From NCBI GenBank assembly GCA_947372535.1, contig CANBUA010000100.1:1-14825 (forward strand): DNA of 14,825 bases, in the 5' to 3' direction. The DNA comes from Burkholderiales bacterium (lineage in GTDB: Bacteria; Pseudomonadota; Gammaproteobacteria; Burkholderiales; Burkholderiaceae). Shown here one piece after another: positions 7,966-13,976 of this stretch. The position numbers and the translations under genes are program-made. Below the pieces are notes generated by a model that saw nothing but the letters and a program-made list of their open reading frames with translations, ran no database searches and had not been told where the DNA came from. Numbering within the stretch: the stretch's first letter is position 1; each line of letters starts with the position of its first letter.

Positions 7966-8247
7966 TCAGTTGGGGCAGACCTGCTCGCCCGTCGCCTTGC
8001 GCGTGAAGCACAGGTCGTTCTTCCGGGGCGAGCCATCTTTCCTGAAGTCGATCTTGCGATCGTCCTTCTTGCGCTCTTTCACGAACGCCTCCATGGCCGC
8101 CTTCTCCTTCTGGCGGCATTCCGCTTGCGCGCTGGGCGAGATGAGCTTGGCGCACGACTGCTCGATGTGCGACAGGCCGTTGTCGGCGCGTGCCGACCCC
8201 CAGGCAGCGAAGGCAAGCAGGATGACGGTGAGGCGAGGTGATTTCAT
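7966..8247 (-). CDS. Small exported four-cysteine protein (93 aa)
   Basis: I do not recognise the family. The protein begins with a clear Sec signal peptide (MKSPRLTVILLAFAAW, cleavage expected after GSARA, residue 21). The mature part of about 72 residues is strongly charged, Lys/Arg/Glu/Asp-rich in the middle (VKERKKDDRKIDFRK), and has four cysteines: SC and EC near the start, LC and VC near the end. That arrangement allows two disulfides in the periplasm. ATG 8247 is chosen because the signal peptide starts there and AAGGA lies nine bases upstream; a GTG two codons earlier is possible. It sits 16 bases after another small four-Cys exported protein, suggesting a functional pair. No catalytic motif is visible. 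Confidence 0.75.
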   Translation of the reverse strand: MKSPRLTVILLAFAAWGSARADNGLSHIEQSCAKLISPSAQAECRQKEKAAMEAFVKERKKDDRKIDFRKDGSPRKNDLCFTRKATGEQVCPN

Positions 8248-8263
8248 GTGCACATGTCCTTGA

Positions 8264-8512
8264 CTAGCGCTGTGGATGGCGGCACCGCTCAAGCTCCCCA
8301 GCCTGTTTCAAGGCCTGAATCCGCTGCCAGCTGGCTTGGGGACAGGACTTGGCCTTGTGCTCGGGGACGCACCAGCTTTGCGAGGTCCCGGTTTGCCGGG
8401 TCGCCAGGCATTGCTGGAAGTGCGGAACGGAGAGGTAGCGCGGCGGCAAGACCGCATGTGCAGGCAGGAGCAAGGCGCCCAGCCATGCGGTCAACGATCG
8501 CCGGGCCTTCAC
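8264..8512 (-). CDS. Small exported four-cysteine protein (82 aa)
   Basis: The product has a signal peptide (MKARRSLTAWLGALLLPAHA, cleavage after about residue 20) and a mature part of about 62 residues with four cysteines (QQC, SWC, KSC, ERC). The pattern resembles small conserved hypothetical proteins of Burkholderiales, but I cannot name a family. GTG 8512 overlaps the tautomerase stop as GTGA, and AAGGTGG lies just upstream inside the preceding gene, so translation is probably coupled. The frame ends with TAG 16 bases before the next small exported protein. Export, similar length and equal cysteine number in adjacent genes support a real gene rather than a chance frame. Confidence 0.65.
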   Translation of the reverse strand: MKARRSLTAWLGALLLPAHAVLPPRYLSVPHFQQCLATRQTGTSQSWCVPEHKAKSCPQASWQRIQALKQAGELERCRHPQR

Positions 8513-8898
8513 ACATCCACCTTGTAGTTCAAAGCCAGCTGATCACCCGGCATCCCGCGTATGCCCCAGTTCGCCTTGGGCGTCTCGAAGATCGTGATCT
8601 CGACGTCCTGAGGCGCGATGCCGCAACGCTGCTCGACGCCGCTGAACAGCTTGAGGATCAGATCCTGCTTGGCTTGGGCGGACCGCCCTTCGAACATGGA
8701 GATCTCGATGATCGTGTAGTTCGGGGAGCGGTCTGCAGGGTGGATGAAGTCTTCCTGATCCAGCGCCATGAACCGATGGAACCGCTTGTCGGCCGGGTAG
8801 TTCAAGGCCTCGACGACGGCAGCATGGATGGCTTCAGACAACTGGGCGCGATGCTGCTGGATCGACGCCTTGTGCCCGTAAATCTTCACTTGTGACAT
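8509..8898 (-). CDS. Tautomerase-fold family protein lacking Pro1
   Basis: This 129-residue cytoplasmic protein belongs to the 4-oxalocrotonate tautomerase/MIF superfamily, close to the Tautomerase_2 type. Two beta-alpha-beta units are visible: VKIYGHKASIQQHRAQLSEA with AVVEALNYPADKRF, then YTIIEISMFEGRSAQAKQ with PQDVEITIFETPKANWGIRG. Active superfamily members use the N-terminal proline exposed by removal of Met1 as catalytic base. Here residue 2 is Ser, so ordinary tautomerase chemistry is doubtful. The reaction is unknown. ATG 8898 has AGG about seven bases upstream; the 126-base gap before it could hold the promoter of this five-gene set, though I find no convincing -35/-10 pair. Its stop overlaps the start of the next gene. 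Confidence 0.85.
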   Translation of the reverse strand: MSQVKIYGHKASIQQHRAQLSEAIHAAVVEALNYPADKRFHRFMALDQEDFIHPADRSPNYTIIEISMFEGRSAQAKQDLILKLFSGVEQRCGIAPQDVEITIFETPKANWGIRGMPGDQLALNYKVDV

Positions 8899-9024
8899 GG
8901 GGTGCCTGCTCCGTTGGCTCCTGAGCGCTTGTTGGATGCATGGGCCAAACCGGCCTTTCCCCTACTTTAGCCTGCCACACGCCCTCATCGCATCGCACCC
9001 CATCCCGCCCCGCCCCACCACCCC

Positions 9025-9210
9025 TCACTCGACCACCTTGTAGGTCAGCTGTGCCTTGCGTCCGCCCAGCTCACAGGTCCAGATGTGGGTCACGCTCGCA
9101 TTGCGCACGTTGACCACCGCCACCGTGTGGTCACGCACGGCCAGAGTCAGCCCCTCCAGGCGGCTGTTGTTCTTGTCGTAGGTGCTGTCCAGATCGTCTG
9201 GCCTGGCCAC
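9025..9210 (-). CDS. Possible small ORF (61 aa) in frame after a stop codon
   Basis: The frame begins with GTG directly after the TGA of the two-helix membrane protein and stays in the same frame; the two are separated by that one stop codon. The product is soluble and looks protein-like rather than random: LEGLTLAVRDHTVAVVNVRN, then THIWTCELGGRKAQLTYKVVE, probably beta-rich. There is no good ribosome-binding site, so translation would need re-initiation at TGA-GTG or readthrough. It may be a separate coupled gene, the broken end of a longer protein, or a chance frame. I recognise no family. Confidence 0.45.
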   Translation of the reverse strand: MARPDDLDSTYDKNNSRLEGLTLAVRDHTVAVVNVRNASVTHIWTCELGGRKAQLTYKVVE

Positions 9211-9612
9211 TCACTTGAACTGCAGCAGGATGTTGATGGCCACCGCCACGCCGATGAGGGACACGATGATCGGGAAGGCCTTCCAGATCAGGTGCGTGCG
9301 CGATTCGTAGAGCACCGATCGGCCAAACCGGGCCAGGTGCTCCTGGTAGGCCTGGGCGTTCAGGGCGTCCAGATCCACGCCGCTGAGCACTTGCAATTGC
9401 TTCCTGCATTCGCGGATGCGCTGCACATGCAGGCGAGACCGTTCATGATGCTTCCAGGCAGCCAGGTACCCCCATGTGCCCAGGATGATCAGGCCCGTGG
9501 TGGAGGCCACGATGGCAGTCACCCGCTCCCGCTGGATTTCGTGGTGCCGCGCCTGATCGCAGTTTTCCTTGAGGTAGGCGAGCAAGAGCGTTTGCTGATC
9601 TTTGGGGTCCAT
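9211..9612 (-). CDS. Two-helix membrane protein of unknown function
   Basis: A 133-residue protein starts with an amphipathic, charged helix (LLLAYLKENCDQARHHEIQRER, residues 9-30, of which the QARHHE core is family-like). TM1 is at about 31-52, followed by a basic loop (KHHERSRLHVQRIRECRKQL, 54-73), a hydrophilic helix region and TM2 at about 107-130, ending QFK. This architecture recalls small unnamed inner-membrane proteins of proteobacteria; no catalytic motif is seen. ATG 9612 is chosen from that resemblance. ATG 9639, nine codons upstream in frame, overlaps the cupin stop as ATGA and would give 142 residues; neither start has a strong ribosome-binding site. A 61-codon open segment follows the stop in frame. 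Confidence 0.7.
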   Translation of the reverse strand: MDPKDQQTLLLAYLKENCDQARHHEIQRERVTAIVASTTGLIILGTWGYLAAWKHHERSRLHVQRIRECRKQLQVLSGVDLDALNAQAYQEHLARFGRSVLYESRTHLIWKAFPIIVSLIGVAVAINILLQFK

Positions 9613-9635
9613 GAGGGATCTCGGTTGCGGCGGGA

Positions 9636-10064
9636 TCATGGGGCGATGCCCGCATCCCCCGGCGGGTTGTCCTTGAACCATTGCGCGATGCCGGGCATGT
9701 GCGGCTCGAAGGCACCGGGCACCGAGAAGTTCAGCACCCCGGCCCGAGCGGCACTGCGGTTTTCAAAGTCATGCGTGAGCCCGCCGGGAATCAGCACAAA
9801 GGCCCCCTGGCTGGCCTCCACCCAGGTGTCCCCCACGAGCAGGCTCATGGTGCCTGCGATGACGTAGAACACATCATCCTCAGGGTGGGCATGCGCCCCA
9901 GGCCCCTGGGTGTGCGGCTCCAGCCACCATTCAGCGATCGCATAGCGCGAGTCGGTCTCTGCGTCATCGGCCTTGAACACGGCGGTGATGCGGCCCATGG
10001 GGTAGGTGCGGCCCTTGCCCGGGGCCAGGATCACGGGTTGACGGGTGGGAGCGGCAGTGGTCAT
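9636..10064 (-). CDS. Cupin domain protein
   Basis: A 142-residue single-domain cupin, a small metal-binding beta-barrel. Motif 1 reads GPGAHAHPEDDVFYVIAG (about 54-71), with metal ligands H58 and H60 and an acidic residue at D64 where many cupins have Glu. Motif 2 reads GAFVLIPGGLTHDFEN (about 87-102), with H98. All four ligand positions are therefore filled. Cupins of this form include sugar- or aromatic-binding proteins, dioxygenases and regulators; the substrate is not evident. The conserved TGAF/PHMPG-like end suggests a stand-alone protein of the 'cupin 2' type. It is the gene before the two-helix membrane protein, with stop and alternative start overlapping. Confidence 0.88.
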   Translation of the reverse strand: MTTAAPTRQPVILAPGKGRTYPMGRITAVFKADDAETDSRYAIAEWWLEPHTQGPGAHAHPEDDVFYVIAGTMSLLVGDTWVEASQGAFVLIPGGLTHDFENRSAARAGVLNFSVPGAFEPHMPGIAQWFKDNPPGDAGIAP

Positions 10065-10070
10065 CACGGT

Positions 10071-10074
10071 CTCC
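10071..10074 (-). promoter_or_regulatory. Ribosome-binding site deciding the cupin start
   Basis: GGAG on the minus strand lies six bases before ATG 10064. The in-frame ATG four codons earlier, at 10076, has no such site, so 10064 is preferred. Confidence 0.6.
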
Positions 10075-10099
10075 ATAGGGCGGGCTCAATGCGGCAGGC

Positions 10100-10909
10100 T
10101 CAATGGCCCGGGAAGCTCGGTTCAGCCGGCGTGTTGCGCTTCGCAGCCCGCCGTGCTTGATAGGCCGCCATGAAGTCATCGCCCTCATCCAGTCTGGCAA
10201 TGAAGTCCAACAGGCCGTTCACACCTGTGGCAGCCAGCCAAGGCCGCAACTCATGGCCCGCGCTGGCATACAGGGGCCGGATCTCGGGCAGCCCCTGGGC
10301 CTTGCGCTGGACGTTGGCATCTTCACCGTACTGGTGAACGGCGGCCAGCCATTGGTCCAATGTCTGAAAGCTGTACAACTCTTCGGTGGATGGCCGCGGT
10401 GTGTGGCTGGCGATCAGTTCCTGGTAGTGCGATTCGGCATGTTCGGGCGCTTCGCTGACGGCCACCGCCACCCCTTCGTCAAACCATTGGGGCATGCGCC
10501 ACCAGGCCCGGAGCGTGAGGCGGCTGCGCATTTCGGCGTGCGACCACTCATGGGCCAGGAAATGCCAGTTCAAGCCCCTGGGCGACAGCAGGATGTGATC
10601 GCCGTACACCTTGGCGACGGAGCCCCTGCCGCCGAAGGATTCATAGCAGGCCTCGCTGATGCAGGCGTTGACCTGCGGCCGTGTGCGCACGCCGCCATAA
10701 GCCCTGCGGATGGCTTGCTCGGCCTGGCTCATGGCCTCGCGAAGCCTGGCTTCGGTTTGCGCATCCGCGCCGGCCTCCACATGGAGGTGGTCGCCCAGAG
10801 GCGTCATGCCGAAGCCCTCCGGGGCCAGCAACTTGCCGGCCTGAAAGGTCGAGCATCCGCCGACCAGGCAAGCTGCGGCCATCAGGGTCGTGCGTTTCAA
10901 CAATGGCAT
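10100..10909 (-). CDS. Lipoprotein with HExxH metallopeptidase motif
   Basis: The 269-residue precursor has a lipoprotein signal: basic start, hydrophobic stretch and lipobox LVGGC with the acylated Cys at 19, so it should be membrane-anchored facing the periplasm. The zinc motif HEWSH (120-124, catalytic E121) is followed by WFDEGVA, whose E145 is a plausible third ligand, giving a gluzincin-type arrangement like the peptidase MA clan. C83 and C88 may form a disulfide. No protease family can be named confidently and no substrate is implied. ATG 10909 has AGGGAG about five bases upstream and starts the signal peptide. It lies 51 bases after the DUF2867 gene and 35 bases before the cupin gene, probably in the same transcript. 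Confidence 0.82.
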   Translation of the reverse strand: MPLLKRTTLMAAACLVGGCSTFQAGKLLAPEGFGMTPLGDHLHVEAGADAQTEARLREAMSQAEQAIRRAYGGVRTRPQVNACISEACYESFGGRGSVAKVYGDHILLSPRGLNWHFLAHEWSHAEMRSRLTLRAWWRMPQWFDEGVAVAVSEAPEHAESHYQELIASHTPRPSTEELYSFQTLDQWLAAVHQYGEDANVQRKAQGLPEIRPLYASAGHELRPWLAATGVNGLLDFIARLDEGDDFMAAYQARRAAKRNTPAEPSFPGH

Positions 10910-10960
10910 CGTGACTCCCTTTGGACGCGACACACCCGAGGTCGCCGCAAACCTCGGCAT

Positions 10961-11482
10961 TCAGTTGGGCTGCAACGCGATCCTGGACACCGTGGCCGGC
11001 GCAATGATCCGGTGCGCAGGGGTGACGAAGAACATGTACACGCGGCCCAGGGCGTTGTGCACATGCACGACGGTGGACACCGACACCGAAACGCCCGTTG
11101 CGGTGCGTTGCCTGGCCACCGAAATCCTGACGTCCAGATGGGTGTCTGTTTCGCCGAGGATCACCTCATCCGGATGAAGTGCCAGCAACTTGAAGATGCC
11201 CGCCTGATCGCCGATGCGATAGGCCCGGGCAGGCTTGCTCCGATCAATGCCGCTCAAGGGGCCCATGTCCTTGAGCCCAAGTCGGACCACGATCTTGTTG
11301 CGCAAGCTCATGAGCACATCGACCCAGCGCGGCGTTTGGCTGACCACCGTGAGGTACAGCTCCAGCGGGCTTCTGTCGTCCGGCGGCAAGTCGACGGTGT
11401 GGCAATCGTGAAAGTAGGCCGTGCGCAGGCTGTCACGCAGGGCGCTGAACGAAGGCACTTCGCTGACATGTGATGTGGCCAT
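10961..11482 (-). CDS. DUF2867 family protein
   Basis: This 173-residue soluble protein matches the DUF2867 pattern as I know it: a short N-terminal region, then VLMSLRNKIVVRLGLKDMG, a central GDQAGIFKLLALHPDEVILG, the signature ETDTHLDVRISV, and a C-terminal VSVSTVVHVHNALGRVYM with PAHRIIAP. Family members are often found alone or fused to NAD-binding domains; the fold may bind a small hydrophobic ligand, but function is unknown. No signal peptide is present. ATG 11482 is preceded closely by GGGATCAGGGAC, a purine-rich stretch. It is 52 bases downstream of the outer-membrane protein gene and may share its promoter. Confidence 0.82.
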   Translation of the reverse strand: MATSHVSEVPSFSALRDSLRTAYFHDCHTVDLPPDDRSPLELYLTVVSQTPRWVDVLMSLRNKIVVRLGLKDMGPLSGIDRSKPARAYRIGDQAGIFKLLALHPDEVILGETDTHLDVRISVARQRTATGVSVSVSTVVHVHNALGRVYMFFVTPAHRIIAPATVSRIALQPN

Positions 11483-11534
11483 GTCCCTGATCCCGCTTGA
11501 ATGTGTTGAGCATGGATCTTAAAGGGCGCCTGGA

Positions 11535-12086
11535 TCAGAACCTGAAGCCCACGCCGAAAGTGAGTCCCTTGGCCGAGTAATCGGGTTTGTTCAGGTAAGA
11601 CATGTAGTCGATGTTGAACGAAACCTTGGGATCGATCTTCATCTTCAGACCCACGCCATAGGACAAGCCGTTTTCGGTCGAAGTGTCGGAGCCATAGTCC
11701 GTGATGCTGGCGGTTGCAGCAGCGTGGACATAACCCAAGCGCGCGAAAACTTCAATATTGGGGGCCAGTTCGAACTTGGGCTTGACGTAGAAGCCGTACA
11801 TCGAGTCAATCTTCAAGGTGAAGTCCGAATAGGTGATGCCTTGGTATTTGACGGTGTCGCTTTCGGCACCAAAGCCCAACATCACCTCGACATCCACATT
11901 CCTGCCCAACTCCGCGCCGCCGATCAGGCGAACCGCCTTGGGAGAAGACGTGAACACATCGCCACTGTCATTTTCTTCATAGCTCACGAACGTGAGCCCA
12001 ACATCACCATAGAGTTTGGAGGATGGATCTGCGTGTGCAGCCAGCGCAGACAGGAGCAGGGCCGAGGCCAGAAAGTGCTTATTCAT
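11535..12086 (-). CDS. Small outer-membrane beta-barrel protein
   Basis: A 183-residue precursor has a signal peptide (MNKHFLASALLLSALAAHA, cleavage after about residue 19). The mature chain is made of alternating amphipathic strands: KLYGDVGLTFVSYEE, AVRLIGGAELG, VDVEVMLGFG, YGFYVKPKFEL, IEVFARLGYVHAAA, LSYGVGLKMKI and GLTFGVGFRF. It ends in Phe, the usual signal for the BAM machinery. Size and strand number fit an eight-stranded OmpA/Opa-like porin-family barrel. The ligand or role is unknown. ATG 12086 begins the signal peptide; ATG 12095 in frame would add three residues, and neither has a good ribosome-binding site. A strong sigma70-like promoter lies about 70 bases upstream. Confidence 0.85.
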   Translation of the reverse strand: MNKHFLASALLLSALAAHADPSSKLYGDVGLTFVSYEENDSGDVFTSSPKAVRLIGGAELGRNVDVEVMLGFGAESDTVKYQGITYSDFTLKIDSMYGFYVKPKFELAPNIEVFARLGYVHAAATASITDYGSDTSTENGLSYGVGLKMKIDPKVSFNIDYMSYLNKPDYSAKGLTFGVGFRF

Positions 12087-12161
12087 GGAAAACATCGCGG
12101 ACCCGGCACATGTGGCTGCGCCGTGGTCTTGCATCCCTTGTTGATGTGAAGTTGTAACAAA

Positions 12162-12190
12162 ATCCTAGCAGAGGGCTGTGACAGGGTCAA
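12162..12190 (-). promoter_or_regulatory. Sigma70-type promoter for the outer-membrane protein gene
   Basis: On the minus strand TTGACC (12190-12185, five of six consensus bases) and TAGGAT (12167-12162, four of six) are separated by exactly 17 bases. Transcription would start near 12155, giving a leader of about 70 bases to ATG 12086. The gap between this gene and the cytochrome fusion gene is otherwise unexplained, which supports an independent start here. Confidence 0.5.
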
Positions 12191-12236
12191 CGAATGCCCA
12201 CCCTCCACTTGAGTGGCCAGACCCTCGGCCGCGCCG

Positions 12237-13010
12237 TCAGCGGTGCACCTTGCTCATGTAAAACACCGCATCGCGAACCTCATCGTTCGATCGCTCATAT
12301 TGCCCGCCCTTGGGGGGATGCGCGCCGATGCCACGGATCGCATGGATCGCCAGGCCGTCGATGCCCTTTTCTGCCAGCACACGCCACCTGGCTTTGTCAC
12401 CTGGGATGGGCGCACCCAATATGCCATTCACATGGCAGGCCACACATCCACTCTGGTACACCGCCCGGCCGCGATTCAGGGATTCGGCGCCCAAGGCTGT
12501 CGAGGGGATCGAGAACGAAATGGGAAGCCAGCTTTCCTGCTCCAGGGACAGGCCGGCGACTGACCCTTTGAACATCAGCCTGCGCGCACTCTGCAGCCAG
12601 GCTTTGGCCGGCTCACTCCCTTTGTCTGCGGCGTCCTCCAGCATGCGCATCAGCTCGGATGCCTTGACGTTTTCCTTGCTGGCCGCCACTTCATACAGCG
12701 CATTGGCCGCTTCGGCGCTCCCGCGACTGGAGGCATCCTGAAGCAATGCCAGGGCTCGTGCCTCATCCTTGTCCACATGCTTGCCCGCCAGCAACATCAC
12801 CGCCAGTTGATATTGGGATTTCAGATCACCTTCGGCTGCTGATCTGCCCCACTCACTTTGCGCCGCGGCGAAGTCTTCACGCTGAAATGCGGCCACGCCA
12901 GCCTCGTAGCCGGCGTTGGCCGCGAGGGATGCCCAGAACAAAGCCATGGCGATGACGATCGTGTGACGCCATCCCCTTGCCTTCTTCACCAGGCGCAAGC
13001 TCATGTCCAT
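12237..13010 (-). CDS. Sel1/TPR-repeat and cytochrome c fusion protein
   Basis: The 257-residue product has a signal peptide or anchor (hydrophobic about 17-33, ending LAANA) directing it to the periplasm. Residues about 34-145 form Sel1/TPR-like helical repeats (AAFQREDFAAAQSEWGRSA, GDLKSQYQLAVMLL, ARALALLQDASSRGSAEAAN). Residues about 178-257 form a class I cytochrome c domain like cytochrome c5: GRAVYQSGCVACHVNG with heme motif CVACH (189-193), GAPIPGDKARW, then GIGAHPPKGGQY and AVFYM. In cytochrome c5 relatives the axial ligand is Met in an 'MPPKGG' motif; here it is His231. The gene may join a protein-interaction module to an electron carrier. ATG 13010 has AGGTGA seven bases upstream. 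It starts seven bases after the preceding gene's stop, in the same operon. Confidence 0.85.
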   Translation of the reverse strand: MDMSLRLVKKARGWRHTIVIAMALFWASLAANAGYEAGVAAFQREDFAAAQSEWGRSAAEGDLKSQYQLAVMLLAGKHVDKDEARALALLQDASSRGSAEAANALYEVAASKENVKASELMRMLEDAADKGSEPAKAWLQSARRLMFKGSVAGLSLEQESWLPISFSIPSTALGAESLNRGRAVYQSGCVACHVNGILGAPIPGDKARWRVLAEKGIDGLAIHAIRGIGAHPPKGGQYERSNDEVRDAVFYMSKVHR

Positions 13011-13017
13011 GTCCAAC

Positions 13018-13425
13018 TCACCTGGCCCGTACCCGGTTGTTCTTGGGGTTGTGCTCCAGCTCGCAAAGCCCCAGCGCCTCCAGCAGCGGCGGCACATAGA
13101 CAGCAAAGCGCCCGCGCAGGCCCTTCTTCAGGCCATACCACCCGCCCAAGGGATTGCCGGATGAGCGGCCCCAGGCCTCGACGCTGCCGTCCTTGGCGGG
13201 CTTTTGCTCGTCCACGCCACCCAGCTCGACCCAGTCGCCCGTGGCCTTGAGCATGGCGTAGAGATCGTCCACACACCGGGCGTCGTAATGCAGAACGGTC
13301 TTGCCCACCGTGCAGACCAGGATGGCGACGCCGTCCTTCTCATCGGTGTGCATCGTGTAGTCGGACGTGCCTGGCGGCGTTTTCAGTGGCCAGGGATCGG
13401 ACTTGCTGCGCTGGAGCGTGACCAT
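13018..13425 (-). CDS. Conserved protein of unknown function (135 aa)
   Basis: The protein is soluble, with no signal peptide, and has strongly conserved-looking blocks: TSDYTMHTDEKDGVAILVC, VGKTVLHYDARCVDDLYAML, GDWVELGGVDEQK, SVEAWGRSSGNPLGGWYGL, KKGLRGRFAVYVPPLLEALG and a basic end EHNPKNNRVRAR. I recall similar proteins of about this size in other bacteria, especially actinobacteria, all of unknown function, but I cannot name the family with confidence. The mix of conserved Trp, Gly, Arg and Asp suggests a ligand- or nucleotide-binding fold. ATG 13425 follows AGAGGAAG closely. It lies seven bases upstream of the cytochrome fusion gene, so the two are probably co-transcribed. Confidence 0.7.
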   Translation of the reverse strand: MVTLQRSKSDPWPLKTPPGTSDYTMHTDEKDGVAILVCTVGKTVLHYDARCVDDLYAMLKATGDWVELGGVDEQKPAKDGSVEAWGRSSGNPLGGWYGLKKGLRGRFAVYVPPLLEALGLCELEHNPKNNRVRAR

Positions 13426-13520
13426 GCTTCCTCTTTTCGACGTGGCTGGGGCTTGAATCTTAGCCAGCGCACGGCACTCGCTGCCGCTACGGGACAGAAA
13501 GTCGGTGTGCGCTTCGTTTC

Positions 13521-13976
13521 CTAGGGAAGGAAGGCGCCAGAGAACAGGTAGATGCCCAGACCCAATGCGCCCAGGATGCCCACCAGGACGAGCGCACCCA
13601 CCTTGTGTTGCAGGTGATCAACCGCTTCGAAGGCCTGCCAGTGGCCTTGCAAGGCCAGCCGATGGCGTTTGAAGACGAGGTGGACGCAATACATGTTGCA
13701 GGCCACGGCCAGCAATGCGAACCCGAGCTTGGCGTGCAGCAGCGGCGTTTGAGAGGCTTGGGGGGCCTGGGCCAGCAGCATGGCGCCCGTGATCAGCACC
13801 AGCACGATGGCGGGGATTTCAATGAAGACGTCGACCCGCTTGTGGAGCGCCGACAGGATGAGCTCCTTGTCCCGGCCCTGGCCCAAGAGCGCGCGCTCGA
13901 ACAAGGCTTCGGTCAGCACGCAGCCCAGCCACAGGCCGACAAACACAAGGTGCAAAGGCAAGAGAAGCGCGTTCAT
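13521..13976 (-). CDS. Four-helix membrane protein, CopD-like
   Basis: A 151-residue integral membrane protein has helices at about 4-24, 48-69, 81-102 and 126-147. Histidines lie in or beside the helices: H9, H45, H81, H99, H121 and H124, and TM3 begins LLHAKLGFALLA. This resembles the CopD/DUF2269 type of small membrane proteins, some of which bind heme or copper. Binding of heme between paired histidines is an inference, not shown. ATG 13976 overlaps the stop of the YjdF-like gene as ATGA, so translation is coupled. A 95-base gap separates it from the next gene; I see a weak hairpin there but no T-run. Confidence 0.7.
   Translation of the reverse strand: MNALLLPLHLVFVGLWLGCVLTEALFERALLGQGRDKELILSALHKRVDVFIEIPAIVLVLITGAMLLAQAPQASQTPLLHAKLGFALLAVACNMYCVHLVFKRHRLALQGHWQAFEAVDHLQHKVGALVLVGILGALGLGIYLFSGAFLP

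Noticed and set aside
8943..8960. GGCC-AAACC-GGCC element upstream of the tautomerase gene
   Set aside because: Each arm is itself a four-base palindrome common in this GC-rich DNA; there is no adjacent convincing -35/-10 pair.
8834..9028. 64-codon minus-strand frame spanning the gap before the tautomerase gene
   Set aside because: Low-complexity Gly/Arg-rich product that overlaps the tautomerase start out of frame, with no ribosome-binding site. I see no gene in 8899-9024.
10103..11473. 456-codon open frame on the plus strand
   Set aside because: It lies antisense to the lipoprotein and DUF2867 genes, both of which have recognisable motifs and starts. The plus-strand product is His/Arg/Gly-rich and featureless.
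12205..12216. Inverted repeat CCACT-TG-AGTGG after the cytochrome fusion gene
   Set aside because: The arms are five bases with a two-base centre and no T-run, so a terminator is not supported; as an operator it has no recognisable match. It could be chance.
13472..13486. Small hairpin CGGCA-CTCGC-TGCCG as terminator after the CopD-like gene
   Set aside because: Only five paired bases and no following T-run on the minus strand.
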